From assembly GCA_021613535.1 (NCBI GenBank), contig CP075496.1:12772001-12836000 (forward strand): DNA of 64,000 nucleotides, written 5' to 3'. Both the position numbers and the translations under genes were made by a program. The DNA comes from Adineta vaga (Eukaryota > Rotifera). Positions within the stretch are counted from its first letter, which is position 1; each line of letters opens with the position of its first letter. The notes beneath the pieces were generated by a model that worked only from the letters and a program-made list of their open reading frames with translations, did no database searches and was not told where the DNA came from. This document shows, in pieces, positions 1 through 12,603 of this stretch.

Positions 1-1707
1 ATTGGATTTGAATTGATTTGTGGTATGGATGGTTCAAGTTGATTAACATCTACAAATAAGAATTCAATTGATAAATCTTTCAAAATTCAATTTTTTTATT
101 ACTATTGCTTCGAAATGGATTTCCAGCAATACCTAAACCAACACCAATAGATTTTAAACCACCTAAAATTCAAAATAAATTTCATTTTTTTAAATTAAGA
201 ATAGAGCATTTAGTTTACTTGGTAATTTCATTGATCTTCCATCATCTTTGCCTTCATCTTTCAAATCAATTTTAACGGCCATAATTCTATCATATAATTG
301 TTGTTCATTAAACATTGATACTGCTTGAACAGCTTCTGATGGATGTTCATATTCAACTACAGCCATACCACGACTTTGACCTTCTTTATTTCGTTTTAAT
401 GTTACATCACGTATACGACCAGCTAATGAAAAGACTTCACGAATTTTCTTCTCATCACATTTGAAATCCAACTAAAGAAAAGTTCTCGTTGTTTTTTTCA
501 TTTTCTCATTCAAATAAATCTTTCATTTCAATTACATACATTTGCTACAAAGACTTTATTGGTAATTGGTCCTTCAATACCTAATCTTTGTAATAAATAG
601 GATGGAATACCAGCAGCAGATGAATAACCTGATAAGGATGTTCCAATACCACTAAGACCTATCGATATAATGAATTGAATTACTTTTATTTCAAAAATAT
701 AATAGATGACATTACCTGCTACTTGAGATGAATGAGATAAACCACCAGAATTTCCATTATTACCATTATCAAATTGATTTGAGAGATTATTATGTTGTTG
801 TTGTTGTTGAAACATATTATTCTTTTGAGAAAGACGACCTTCCAATGATTGATATTTAGCACGACGAGTACGAAAACCTTCTTCATCCTAGAAATACAAA
901 ATAAAGATCATTCTTAAATCATATCTATTTCAAAACATATCTTCAATAGACATATTCAATCAACTAACTATCTCAATGATATATTCACTGAATCATTTTT
1001 CTTACCAATTTTACTGCTAATTTTCGACCACCATATTCAAATTGATGCATTTTTTCAACAGCACGTCTCGCTTCTTCCACTGTTCGGAATTCTACTGATC
1101 TAAATGACAAACATTAAAAATTCATTTTACAATCACATGATCTTACCCACAACCAAGTGATTTACCATCGCGTTCAAAAACTTCTGTATACATTACTTCA
1201 CCAACTATAATCAAATGATAAAAACTAATTATCAATAATCTACCATCAAACTTACCTTCTGTTCGAAATAAATCTTTCAATGCTGTCCATCTCATATCGT
1301 ATGGAATATTTGATACATGAACTGTTTTTTCCCATCTAAATTTTGAAAGTAAAGAAAATGATTTCGATGAAAATCTATTTATACCGATATTTTAATCCTA
1401 ATTCACGATCAGAATATAGATTAACGGTTTGACTAAGACGATCAGCACCTCCACTTCGATGATCATTTCCATTATTTGTATTTGATCGATATCGATTATT
1501 TCTTCGATCACGAAAATGCTGATCATTATTATTTCTTGACATCGAACGATTATTATGTGAAGGTGAAAGACGATTTGGACTTCGTGAACGTGAACGCGAA
1601 TGATCAGAAGCTCGTTGATTATTATAATCACTTTATTAAAGAAAGAAAAAAAAAGTATATATGAATTCTTCGTGTAATCATGATCGACATTAAAATTACC
1701 CAGACAT
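1..1707 (-). CDS. hnRNP M-like RNA-binding protein, 3' end beyond the window
   Basis: Nuclear RNA-binding protein of the hnRNP M/MYEF2 type, expected to act in pre-mRNA splicing. An 8-nt first coding exon (1700-1707, M-S-G) joins in frame to an exon encoding an Arg/Ser-rich N terminus (RSRSRSPNRLSPSH). RRM1 follows (KTVHVSNIPYDMRWTALKDL, spread over exons at about 1010-1340), then a Gln/Asn-rich linker (about 720-850). RRM2 lies around 190-560 with VFVAN and the hnRNP M-like stretch KKIREVFSLAGRI...EAVQAVSMFN. A Gly-rich exon (GGLKSIGVGLGIAGNPF, about 120-180) resembles the Gly/Met-rich region of hnRNP M. Splicing at about 180-226 and about 60-115 is needed to keep the frame. The coding sequence runs off base 1, so a third RRM, if present, is not visible. 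Family recognition is from RRM2 similarity. Confidence 0.82.
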
Positions 1708-1788
1708 GATCTTTTCGTATGTAGAAAAAGTCAAAATAAGGAAAACAAATAGATATGAATCTAAAAAAGAAAAGAGAGCAAAGACTTG

Positions 1789-3962
1789 TTAATTATTCGA
1801 GAGATTTTCAATCTCAATCGGATCGACATGATCAGCCATTTGAAAACGGAATATTTTCGAAAAAAAATAAAACTGTCCATCTAAACTTCGTCGAATATTT
1901 TCAGCTTTTCGAAAGCCATGTTGTTCACCGTCAAAAAGAACGTAAGCAACTGGAAGATGCTTTTCACGTAAGGCATTAACCATGATTTCGGCTTGACTTG
2001 GTAAAACAATTTTATCTTCTGAACCTTGAAAAAATATAATTGGTTTCGATACACTTTTCACGTGACTAATTGGTGAACGTTCAACATAGATGTCCCTCTT
2101 CGCGGGATATTCTCCAATTAATCGATCTAAATAACGTGCTTCAAATTTATGTGTATCTTTTGCAAGTAATTCCAAATCACTAACGCCATAATGGGATGCA
2201 CCGGCAGAAAAGAAATCATACATTGTCAATGCACATAAGGTTGTATATCCACCAGCTGAACCACCATCAATCGTTAAACGATTTCTATCAGCTTTATTTT
2301 GTTGAACAAGATATTCTGCACCGGCGATCGCATCTTGAACATCATAGATTCCCCAATTATCTTTTAAACTATCACGAAATTTTCGTCCATAGCCAGTTGA
2401 ACCTCGATAATTGACGTCGAGGAGAGCAAAACCACGTGATGTCCAATATTGTATTCGAAGATTGAATGCGCTTGTTGTCGCTGATGTTGGACCACCATGA
2501 GTACGAACAAGTAATGGTGGAAGTTCATTCGAATTTGATGATATTGGATAATCATCATTTTTTGGTGGATAATAAATTCCATAAGCAATATCATTACCTG
2601 TTTTAAATGTAATCATTTCTGGAACAGATAAATAACGTGGATCAATAGTCATATTTGTCGAACGAAGAAGACCGGTTTTTGTATCGTTTTCCATATTATA
2701 TTCAACAACTTCACCTGGTTTAATTGCTGATGAACCAATAAAATAAACATTTTGATTATAAACACGAACAGAACGAATATCAGTATATTCTTCCGTTGTT
2801 GTTAATGGAGTTAATTTCTTTGTTTGAACATCGATTCGACCTAATTTTGCAATACCATTCTTCCAATAAGCACTAACAAGATTGTTATTAGAATCAAATC
2901 CATAGAATGATCCTGCGAATTGCCATGCTGGTCCACCAAATTCTGCTTGATCATCATACATCTGTTCGGAAGTTTGTCCATCAATTGTCGTACGATAAAT
3001 ATTCCACCAACCACTTTGATCACTAATAAAATAAATAAATTTTCCATCCGGTGACCATTCTGGTTGTAAAATTGATTCATCGATTTTACCAAATAATTTC
3101 TTCTTATTAATTAATGATGAATCATTATCATTATTAAATTCACCGATCCATAATTCTGTTTGATCCCATGGCATATTCGGATGATTCCATGAAATCCATA
3201 TTAAATATCGTCCATCAGGACTAATACGTGGTGATGAATAAAAATCATAACCAGAATCTAATGTTATTATTGATGATGATGATGAATCATTTAATGGAAT
3301 ACTAGCAATAGAATTCTGAACATCATGTTCACTTTTATGAACTTCATGTACACAGATTAAACGTTTTCGAAACGAATCAATAGTAAAATCTGCATAACGT
3401 AAAGACGAATTTTCTGATTGATCTGTTATTGGTATTGGTGTATCATTTTCTTTCATATTAATTTGATATAGACGTTGATCAGCAAAATTCGTAAAATAGA
3501 CGACATCATTCTTTACTAGATAAGATCCACCGCCATATTCATGAACACGTGTACGTGCATTGAATGTTGCCGGTATAAGATCTGCTTGTTGATTATTTGA
3601 ACGAATTACGTATCGACCATTTTCAGATGGACGAAGTTCAAGCCAATAAGCATTTCCATTTTCATCAAGTCGAATTTCTGATGGTGTAACAGCATTTTCA
3701 ACAATTAGCGAAGAATTTATCGGTGATAACCATGTTCCGTAAGACATTGTTTTATCAAAATATGATGTTAAACTTTCGTGATTTAATCTACAAGAAGAAA
3801 CATTTGAAACAAGACGATATAGGAATATCTTGACTACCTGCTACTTAGGCAATCATTCTCCTGTTCTTCATTTGAAGAACATGTGAATAAAGAACTTTCA
3901 TCATCAATGCAGTAATGATAGACAATAAATGATAAGAATAACGATGATAAAGATAAAAGCAT
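1789..3962 (-). CDS. Secreted S9 family (prolyl oligopeptidase-like) serine peptidase
   Basis: Serine peptidase with an N-terminal beta-propeller and a C-terminal alpha/beta hydrolase. Two exons, 3838-3962 and 1787-side exon 1789-3787, joined across a 50-base GT-AG intron, give 707 residues in frame (checked). Exon 1 encodes a signal peptide (MLLSLSSLFLSFIVYHYC), so the product is probably secreted or lumenal; starting at the internal Met at 3747 would lose it. The propeller carries PD40/TolB-like blades (SPRISPDGRYLIWISW, then HPNMPWD; PEWSPDGKFIYFISDQ). The catalytic triad is visible: Ser about 552 in GGSAGGY, Asp about 633 in GSEDKIV, His about 665 in GEQHGF. The HPNMPWD signature is typical of acylaminoacyl/dipeptidyl peptidase-like enzymes of bacteria and plants that also occur in some invertebrates. 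Substrate cannot be told. Ancient transfer from bacteria is possible but unproven. Confidence 0.88.
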
Positions 3963-4296
3963 TTTGTATTCTATATCTTAGATAAGTTATATGTTAAAAT
4001 AAGTAAGTAGAGTATGTGTGTGGTGTGTGTTCGATGATACAAATGATATAATGAACGAATGAGAATAAAACAATTTTTTAAAATAGAAGATTAGTGTTGC
4101 TATAAAATGTAAATAAAATCTTGTTGGTGTGTTTTTAATGAATGTTATATAAGAACGGACAGAGGTCAATAGCTTAATTCTGATTGGTAGATAGGATGAA
4201 CAAATGAATGAGAAAACAAGCGATAGAATGTTTGCTTAACGTTTTTCGTTTTTTTTCTTCTAAGATGAGCGTAATCAAAGGTCAATAAACAAAAAA
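3963..4296. other. Divergent intergenic region between the S9 peptidase and Vav
   Basis: A 334-base AT-rich spacer between two genes transcribed outward; it must hold both promoters. It contains a short GT-rich run (about 4010-4030). I see no convincing TATA box and no ORF worth calling. Confidence 0.6.
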
Positions 4297-7200
4297 ATGA
4301 GTAGTTTATCACCGTTACCCCCTCCATTTGATCCAAATAAAAACTTACACCCGATGTGGCGTCAAGCTTTTCACTGGCTCAATCAATCTCATGTTTTATC
4401 ACCTGAAGCTAATCGAATTTTAAGTCTTCCAACAAGTACAGTAGAAGATTTAGCAGATATCTTATCCGATGGTTTGTTTGACCGAAGAAAATGATATTTT
4501 ATATTCATGATAATTTGTTTCTAGGAATTGTTCTATGCAATTTATTGAATTATTTAGTTCCAGGCATTATAAAATATACAGATGTATCACTTCGTCCACA
4601 GAAAAGTCGAGTATGAAGAAAAATGAGAAGTATTATTGATGTTGGTGAATTTGAATATTATTCTAATTTAGTTTTTATGTTTACAAAATATTCGTCTGTT
4701 TTTGGATGCATGTAGACAAGGATTACATTTTCGAGATCGTGATCTATTTGATCCATATATGTTATTTGATAAATATGATTTAGATAAAGTAACTAAACAA
4801 TGATTTGTAAGAAAGATCATGTTTTTTTTTCTTTGCTTTTATTTAGATTGTTGAAACACTTTCGAAAATATCTCGATTAGAGGTAGCTAAACGAAAAAAT
4901 CTAACACCATTTCCAAGTAGTAGCCCAGTGAATTATGCTAATATTCAAAAAGAAGATAATATTAGCATCTTACCAATCATGCGATCACTTGATGAACCTA
5001 TTCCTACGCCAGAGTAAGTTGATTATTGAATGATTTGATAGATTCTTACAATATAAATTCTTATTACTCAGTATTTCTATGATGAATAATGATGATGATT
5101 CTCGAGCACTCTTGTATTATGCATCACCTGAAACAATTGTTGCTCCAGTTGAACAAAATACTCTCTATGGATGTTTAATTGAGAAGAAAAGGGTTGGTGT
5201 TCTAAAAGACAAAGAAATACTGCTTAATCTTCTATTTTTAACTACTTCGTGTTGTTTTTTTTGTTCTGCTAAATCTTGATGCACATATTGTGTTGCTTAA
5301 TATATGCTAAAACTATTCACAAACTGCTTTTGCTGCTTTTTTGCACCCTCTCTGATTTCTTTGTTAGACCGGCAAAATTACAACGTCAATCATCTTTATG
5401 TCATTCATGTCGTTATGCACGTATTCATCATGTTCCTTCATTTCATTCAACAAATTCATCACAATTTAATAAACAAGATTCACCATTAATGAAAACAACA
5501 AGTTCATCCAATATAAATGAATCACTTTCATCTTCTTCACTTGTTGCTGCCAATGCAGCATCAACACTTTCATCAGCTGTAGCTATCACTGATCATAATG
5601 CAATTGAATTACTCTCACCACTACTAAAACATCGTTTATCAACATCATCACTTCCATTTTCAATCTTGAATGGTGATGCAGGAGTTTACGGATCACGTAT
5701 AAGTATTGCCGATGATGTTTATGAACAATTATGTGAAAAACCAAAGAAATCTGTTAGTTTTTCTTTTCTTCCTCGCTTAATGCTTGTTTGACTAATATAT
5801 ACTCTTGTTTATTCAAAATATCATTCATTGATTTTGGTTTTTCTTCTTCTTTAGGACAATCATAAAGCATTCCTTCCACGTGATCATTGTGTCAAAGAAT
5901 TACTTGATACAGAATTGAATTATCGTGATTCATTGAATCAAATTGTAACTGTATGTTGAATGTTTTTCATTTTGAAATTAAAAATCTAACGGAATTTCTT
6001 TTTTTAGCATTTCATTGAACCATTACAATTGAAAATAGATGAACGAAAAAAAATCTTCTTAAATATTTCTGTAAAATCATTAAATTGTATTTGAAATCAT
6101 TGATTAAGTGACGATTTCATATTTTCTAGGAGATTCATTCATTACATTCGGAATTTTATGAAGATTTATGTCGTGCTGGTCGAAATGAAAAAGGTCGAAC
6201 ATCAAGAATTGTTGAATTATTTACTAAATGGCAAGATCGATTTTTAATCTATGCTAAATATTGTTCGGAATTACCTGATGCACAAGAATTTCTTGATCGA
6301 AAGATTAAACAAGATTCAAGTTTTGCTCAAAAACTCGAAGTAAATTGAAATTTTCTTTTAGTTAATCTTAATCATTTGATTGATTTTTAGCAATGTCGCC
6401 AAAAAGCAGGTGAACTTGGAAAATTTCAATTACGTGATACTGTTGTTTTACCATTTCAACGTATCGTTAAATATTCATTACTTTTACATGTAATTCGAGT
6501 TTTACCTTTCATTTTCATACCAAAAAAAGTATATAATTAATTATTTTAGACAATGAAAAAAAATGTTCCATCGACTGATCCAAATGGTGAAATTAAACGA
6601 CAATTATTAGAAAAAGCTGAACATCTAATGACTGTAGGAAATGAATTCTATAAGATTGAAGATGAAATTTTCATGTTTTATTCCTAGGATGTAAATCAAT
6701 ATATCAATGAAGCGAAACGTGCTCATGATAATTTGAAAGTGATCAATAATATCGAAAAAACAATTTGTGATATAAAATTACCATCAGATAGATGTTTACG
6801 TAGTTATGGAAGATTTATTGCCGATGAACAATTTACTGTTTATGAAGATGGACATCGAAATGGAACAAGGTTTGTTAGAAGCAGAAATGTCTTTTTCTTT
6901 TCTCATATTGATTGAACTTTTAGAACGATATTTCTTTTCGATCGTGTTCTTTTGATTTGCAAAGTGAAGGTAATGAAGAGCAATGTTATTCTTTATGAAT
7001 TGGAAATTTGACTTTTCTTTTAGGGATCAGAAAAATATACATTTCGTGCTGCTTTATTCATTCAAGGTTGTCAAATTGAAGAATTAAAAGCAGCAAAACG
7101 CGAAGTAAATATCTTGAAAATATTTCCAGAACATTTTTATTGATAAAATTTATTTCATGTAGTTTCCATTTATTCTTCGAGATACCATGAAACATGAATT

Positions 7201-9663
7201 TAAATTTGTCGCAAAAACGGAAGAAAAACGTTCGTTTTGGTTAAAAAATTTACGTGATGCTATGTAAAGAGAGAATTCAATGAAAGAAAAACAAAACGAA
7301 TACGATGATTTTAATTCATTTAGTGATCGATGTTCTAATCCTGAATTCTCTGAAAATGGACATTTTTTTCAAATGAAATCATTCGATGATATGAGTCCAC
7401 GTTGTGATCATTGTAATCGATATCTATGGTAAGAAAATCTTCGAATAAAACTTGATCCTATAAACAAATCTTGTTCTCGTCTAGTGGAATATTTTATCAA
7501 GGTTACGAATGTTCGAGATGTCAGAAAAAACTTCATCGAGAATGTATTAAAAAAATTGGAACATGTATTCATCGTGGTATGTTTATTTATCAACTCTATC
7601 ATTCTACATTGAGACAATAGTCATGTATTTTGATAATAAGCAAGAGAATTAATTAAATTAGTATTGAGTGCACGTGATATTTTTAAATTATCTAGATTCT
7701 TTTCGAATGAATGAACAAGTCTATTAAGTTGAGAACGTCCATTCATGTACACATCCTGTTATCATACTTCTTTTGATATAAGTTGAATATAGTGAAAGAA
7801 ATTAATAGAAAATTAAATATCTACAAATAGAAATTTAATCTTTTTTTTTTCTTTCGTTAACTATTGATTCATTGCATTCATTGAAAAACAATTTGACTAA
7901 TTTCTTGAACGTTAATAATATCGAAAATTCAAAAACGATTGATACATTTTTTGTTCTGTACTTAGTAAAAATTATATCTTTTCTTCAATTAATATTTAAT
8001 CTTGCGTAGGAGGATTCACTGTGTACTCAGAATATTTTGATGACGTCAGAAAATACTTGAAAAGGCATATTTCAATTGAAGTTCTTTTATATTTAGCATC
8101 AATTGCACGTATGCAAAGTTTTGATCGTGGCTCAATTGAATTACCACGTGCGTTTAGTAATGCTTCAAATGTTAATAATCATAGTATGTAATTAGATGAT
8201 TATCTTCTTCTTGTTTGTAAATGAAATCTTTCTTAGATCATGTCTATGCATTGTATGATTATGATGGAACATTGAATAATAACAATAGTAGAACAGCAGT
8301 GAATCGATTTGGTGATCGACATATAAAAGTAAATGAAGGTGATGAACTTGAAATACTTGAAGATGATGATGAACATATTTGGAAGGTAGTAAGAGAAAAT
8401 GAATGAAACATGAATTGAATCATATCTATTCAGGTGAAAAATCTTCGTACAAATGAAATTGGTCTTATTCCAGCTACACTAGTTGGTATTAATGATAGCA
8501 ATTCTCAAAAAACAATTCAACGTTCATCAACAACTCTCGTATGAAATCTTTCTTCAATTGCTCTTATTCAATTCTTGAGAGTGTCTCGTTATTTTTCTAT
8601 TTTCAGGCTGAAACATCATCGATGGTATGTGATTGTGAAACTTGGTAGGTATTAAAAATATATTTTCATTGAATCTTTTTAGCGTTCGAATATTTCATCT
8701 ACACTTGCTCATCATTTCCCTTTCATTCGTACACTTGTTCAAGCCTATAGTCCACCTATATCAATACGTTCAGTAAATTCGAATGCCTATTCCAATCCTC
8801 CATCAACAAATAATCCTAATCCTAATCCTAATAATATACTCGTTCAACGTTCGAAATCGATCTCAACTCCGACAACACCTGAAAATATTTTAAATAAACA
8901 TCGAACATTACAGTTATCATCATCATTTGATAATTCACCTATATCATCGAATTTTATACCAATCGTACCCAATAATCATATCTATGATTGGTAAAAATCC
9001 ATGTGTAAATAGAAGATTAATATTGTAGTTCATCTACTAATCACTATCTATCATGGGCGAATGTTTATTTTCATATTTATTAATCCAGCTTCTTAAAAAC
9101 TAAGCTAGTCATAATTCAATTCAGTTATTTTTCTCATTTTGCATAGAATAAAACTTTATCGTCTTTGTTATTTGCTCTTTAGGTATTTGGATATCAGTCG
9201 ACATCAAGCAGAAGAGATATTGAAAAATGATTCAGTACCTAATAATACATTTCTTGTTCGAAAACAAGGAAAAAATGAAGGACATGCTATATCAATCAAG
9301 TAACTATAAAATAGAACAGAAGAAATAGGAAATGTCAATCTTTTATTTAGACATAACAATGAAGTTTATCATATTCGAATATATACTCATGAATTTGAGG
9401 GTTCTATAAAACATTATTTAGTTGATAGTCTTCTTTTCGACAGTTTACAAGTAAGAAAAACAACAAAAAGCAAATGATTTGACTGATTTGTTGTTTATTT
9501 TTAGTCTTTAATTCAATATTATCAAACACATTCACTTGAAGATCGTTTTCCTCCTGTTAAAAGCTCGTTAGTTCATCCAATTGCTCATGTATGTAGTCAT
9601 GACATGTTACTCTTACCGGCCACATTGTAAATTTCAACGAAATTTATCTCATAGATGAACTAA
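4297..9663 (+). CDS. VAV: Vav-type Rho guanine nucleotide exchange factor
   Basis: Activates Rho/Rac GTPases downstream of tyrosine kinases. Many small exons separated by short introns. Order of domains: CH (4297 to about 4890; MWRQAFHWLNQSHVLSPE, then DGIVLCNLLNYLVPG, then FLCLQNIRLFLDACR); a linker with Vav-like regulatory tyrosines (NTLYGCL and DDVYEQLCEKPKK); DH (about 5855-6690; LRDTVVLPFQRIVKYSLLL); PH (about 6700-7265); C1 zinc finger (about 7340-7580; CDHCNRYLWGIFYQGYECSRC, then H and CxxxxxxC); one SH3 (about 8240-8490; YALYDYDG, an Asn-rich insert, IGLIPATLV); a Ser/Pro linker; SH2 (about 9180-9590; WYLDISRHQAEEIL, FLVRKQGK). The last exon can end as HPIAHMN after an intron at 9591-9654, or read to a stop at 9630. 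No SH3 follows the SH2, unlike vertebrate Vav. Confidence 0.9.
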
Positions 9664-10072
9664 ACAAAAAAAATATTTTTTTGTTTGTTTTCTCTATTTA
9701 TTCTTCTTTCTCTTTCGATTCAACCAAAACGAGCTACGAGTAGAAAAACAGTGACAACTTTTTCTTTTGTTTTCTTAAGCAATATGATGAGGAGAAATTG
9801 ATCGTATAATTTAGATAATCATCATGAGTGGCTATTAGATATAAAAAGGAAACTATTCTGTTCTTTTTTTCTTCTTTCATAAATTCTTTTTTTTTCCTCT
9901 TACCATTCATTTGTGCACAATTTGTTACTGTCTATTTTTTTATTTTCTATTCAATGAAAAGATTAAAAACAAAAGTTTCCATATCGTTTCTTTTTTCTGT
10001 TCATTGTAAACAAACAATCGATATAAAACCAATTATGTTTTCTTTTTTTGTTTTTTTATAAAAACACTCTAG
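9664..10072. other. Spacer between Vav and PAAT
   Basis: About 410 bases of T-rich sequence. The open frame at 9828-10061 is low-complexity Phe/Ser-rich and not credible. The spacer ends in a splice acceptor (CACTCTAG) that abuts the PAAT start codon, so it is probably partly 5' intron or a trans-splice acceptor. Confidence 0.5.
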
Positions 10073-11749
10073 ATGACTGACTATGTATCAGTTCGATCAA
10101 ATTGGTCATCTACTAATTCTAATTTACTTGAACGCGTTTGTGATGTGGATATTGAGGAGGACAATCAATCGACTGATATGGATAAACAAGAAAATGATGA
10201 TCTTAGGTTGGTTTATTTATGATTTTATTCAACTAGATCAGAAAAAGAAAAGTCATGTTTAAGTGTGTTATTTTTATGTCAATTATGTTGAACGTAGGTG
10301 TATGATGATTCTTTCATCTTATGACTTGCTTTTATTTACTTTGTAAAACTACTGTTGATTTTCTTTATTGAAAAAAAATCATCTATTGATAAAGCGAAGG
10401 CGAGATTTTCTCTCATTAATATCTAGAAAAACGACATCATCAAATGAGAATTTAACGAATATCACACTTCAATGCAATAATCAAACAGATACACGAGAAG
10501 ATCCGTTAATTATAATCCATGTTCTCCAACCGGATGAATATCAAATTGTTTCTATTCAACTTCTTTCAAGTGCAAAACATATCGAAGTAATGATCATCAT
10601 GAACTGCAAGTACAATAGTTTTTTTTTCCTTTTCAAATCTTTAGTTCTACGAACGTGAATATATTGGCAGTTGTCAAGGTTCACGAATAACTGAACTTGA
10701 TAGTCAATCAATATATGAAGCATCATTGGAATTTCATCAAGTATATGAAGAAATTACATTAAAAGTAACATCTCTTCGAATATTTTCCATTAATTAATTT
10801 ATTTGAATTAGTGTTTAAAACTTGCTGATATAACAGATTTGACAATCTATTGTATACAAATTACAATGAAGAAAATTCAATCGATTTCATCGAGAAATTT
10901 TCCATTCGATTTAAATCGTGTTCGTTCAATGATTGATGAAACACATTTATCATCGAATGCACGTCAATTTATGAATGACCTTCAACATATTCAAGAACAA
11001 CGTCGTACCAAGGAGAACTCTTCCTCACAATTGAATATCGGTTCATTGATGTCATTAATGACTGGTAAAAACAAAGTTCAATGAAAACTATCTCTTCTTA
11101 TTTTCTCTCGTTTATCAAGGAATGAAATCTTCATCGGTGAATACAAAGTATGTAATTACTATTACAAAATTTAATAAAAGATTAACTAAAAATAACATCT
11201 CTTTTGTTCTAATATCTATGACGTTAGTAGATTTAATATTCTTGTTTGCAAACATCTTTTTTTTTCAAGTCAACTAGTAACATTTTTGTCACTAATCGTA
11301 ATCATGTATGACTATTTTCATGTCATCAATCAAATTAATTGTACTTTTTGTTAGATATTAAAAGATTAACTAAACAAACATTTCTCTTGCATGTTTTTTT
11401 GTCTTTAAAAAGATTAGAAGAAGAAGAAAGAACCTTGTATTGACTTTCTTTCAATGAATTAAATTTCATTTCAATCAAATAAATGTGTTCTTAATAAGAA
11501 CTAGCAGTGCGACGTTTTACTATTTACTATAATTTGTTTCTTTCTTTCTTTGAATTTAGACAAGCATCGACTAGTTCATTTTCATCAATAGTTAATGATA
11601 TAAAATCTTCGTTGAATGAAAACATGAATAATGATAAAAGCAAAGAAAATCATCTTGAAATTCTCATTGACAAACGATTTGATGACCTTAAACAACATAT
11701 TGATCAACGTTTCGATCGTCTCGAAGCAATATTAACTAAAAAGAGTTGA
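10073..11749 (+). CDS. PAAT: PAAT (C10orf88-like) protein
   Basis: Homologue of the vertebrate ATPase PAAT, described as a partner of mitochondrial ABC transporters. Recognition rests on collinear motifs: LLSSAKHIEVYEREYIGSCQ (human SSARNMEVYLGEEYCG), then FDLNRVRSMIDETHLSSNAR with FMNDLQ (human IDLDKVQTIMESMGSKLSPGAQ), and a C-terminal coiled coil DKRFDDLKQHIDQRFDRL (human DYIDQRIHELQEHIDDKI). Exon 1 (10073-10205) encodes an acidic N terminus MTDYVSVRSNW; it joins in frame to an exon at 10428 (RKTTSSNENL). Further exons lie at about 10643-10764, 10812-11066, 11121-11147 and 11558-11749. The start codon directly follows a splice acceptor AG. It is the same strand as Vav, 409 bases downstream. 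Confidence 0.78.
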
Positions 11750-12088
11750 AAACAAAATATTCTTTTTTTTATATGATTTTTTTTGTTTGTTAAATAAATC
11801 TACTTTGTCAAAAAAATAAATCTCAATTCAGATTAAAATCTTTGTCATCTGACGTCAAACGAAATGATGAAATTTGAAAATAAACCAATGGTTGACATTT
11901 TTAATACTTATCGTCATTAGAATTAATTGGTTTTCTTTTGTCAGTTTTGAATATTTTAGTATCATTGAAGCATTTCTTTTCTTTTCTAAAGGTTTCTTCT
12001 TTTCTCTTCTTCTTCTTTTTTCTTCATAAAGAAAAGATTGTGTCGACTCATCTTTCATTTCTTCGCGTTCACAAAGACAAACAACAAC
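11750..12088. other. Spacer before the insulin-like genes
   Basis: AT-rich, with AATAAA-like signals just after PAAT (AAATAAATC at about 11792 and AAAAATAAATC at about 11812) and long T/C-rich runs at 11985-12025. ORFs on both strands here are low complexity. Confidence 0.5.
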
Positions 12089-12603
12089 ATGTTCACTATT
12101 GCACTTTTCTCAGTTTACACTTTTGCATTGGTTATCAGTTCCTCAGCTGAAAATCCATCGAATGACAAGCAATATACAATCAAAGGTGTTGATACAACCT
12201 ATACACAGCATATATCGACTCATGGTAAGTCTGTTCGAGTTGAAAAGAAACGTACAAAGACTTGTTGATCTTTTCAGATCAATGCACAGTTGAAATAAAC
12301 GATCAAAATGAAAAGACTCAAATGCTCACTGAAGGTGAAATAATCAAAATCAAAAATAAATGGTTCAAAGTCGAAGATTGTCGATTAAATCGTGCATATG
12401 TTGCTCCATGTGGTTCGAAATTATTTTCTCAAATGCGTGATCTTGTTTGTTCCTATGTTGCAAATAATTCGAAAAAACCCAGTCGTCAACGTCGACAAAG
12501 CAATGATGATTTAATCAATCTAATGGATCGAACATATTATGGTTTATGTTGTCAAAGTGCTTGTACAATCTCGGAATTACTTCAATATTGTCCACCGAAA
12601 TAA
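12089..12603 (+). CDS. Insulin-like peptide precursor 1
   Basis: Secreted peptide of the insulin/relaxin superfamily. Exons 12089-12224 and 12278-12603 join in frame (GAT across the junction, checked) to give 153 residues. Signal peptide MFTIALFSVYTFALVISSSA. The A chain is canonical: GLCCQSACTISELLQYC, i.e. CC-3-C-8-C. The B chain reads APCGSKLFSQMRDLVCS; it has 12 residues between the two Cys instead of the usual 11. The connecting peptide has KK and RQRR sites for prohormone convertase. Unusually, a segment bounded by two extra Cys (DQC ... FKVEDC) precedes the B chain, making eight Cys in all. It is followed 850 bases later by a second gene with the same plan, so they are tandem duplicates. 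The intron lies before the extra segment. Confidence 0.87.

Noticed and set aside
9828-10061. 77-codon plus-strand ORF between Vav and PAAT
   Set aside because: Low-complexity Phe/Ser translation of a T-rich tract.
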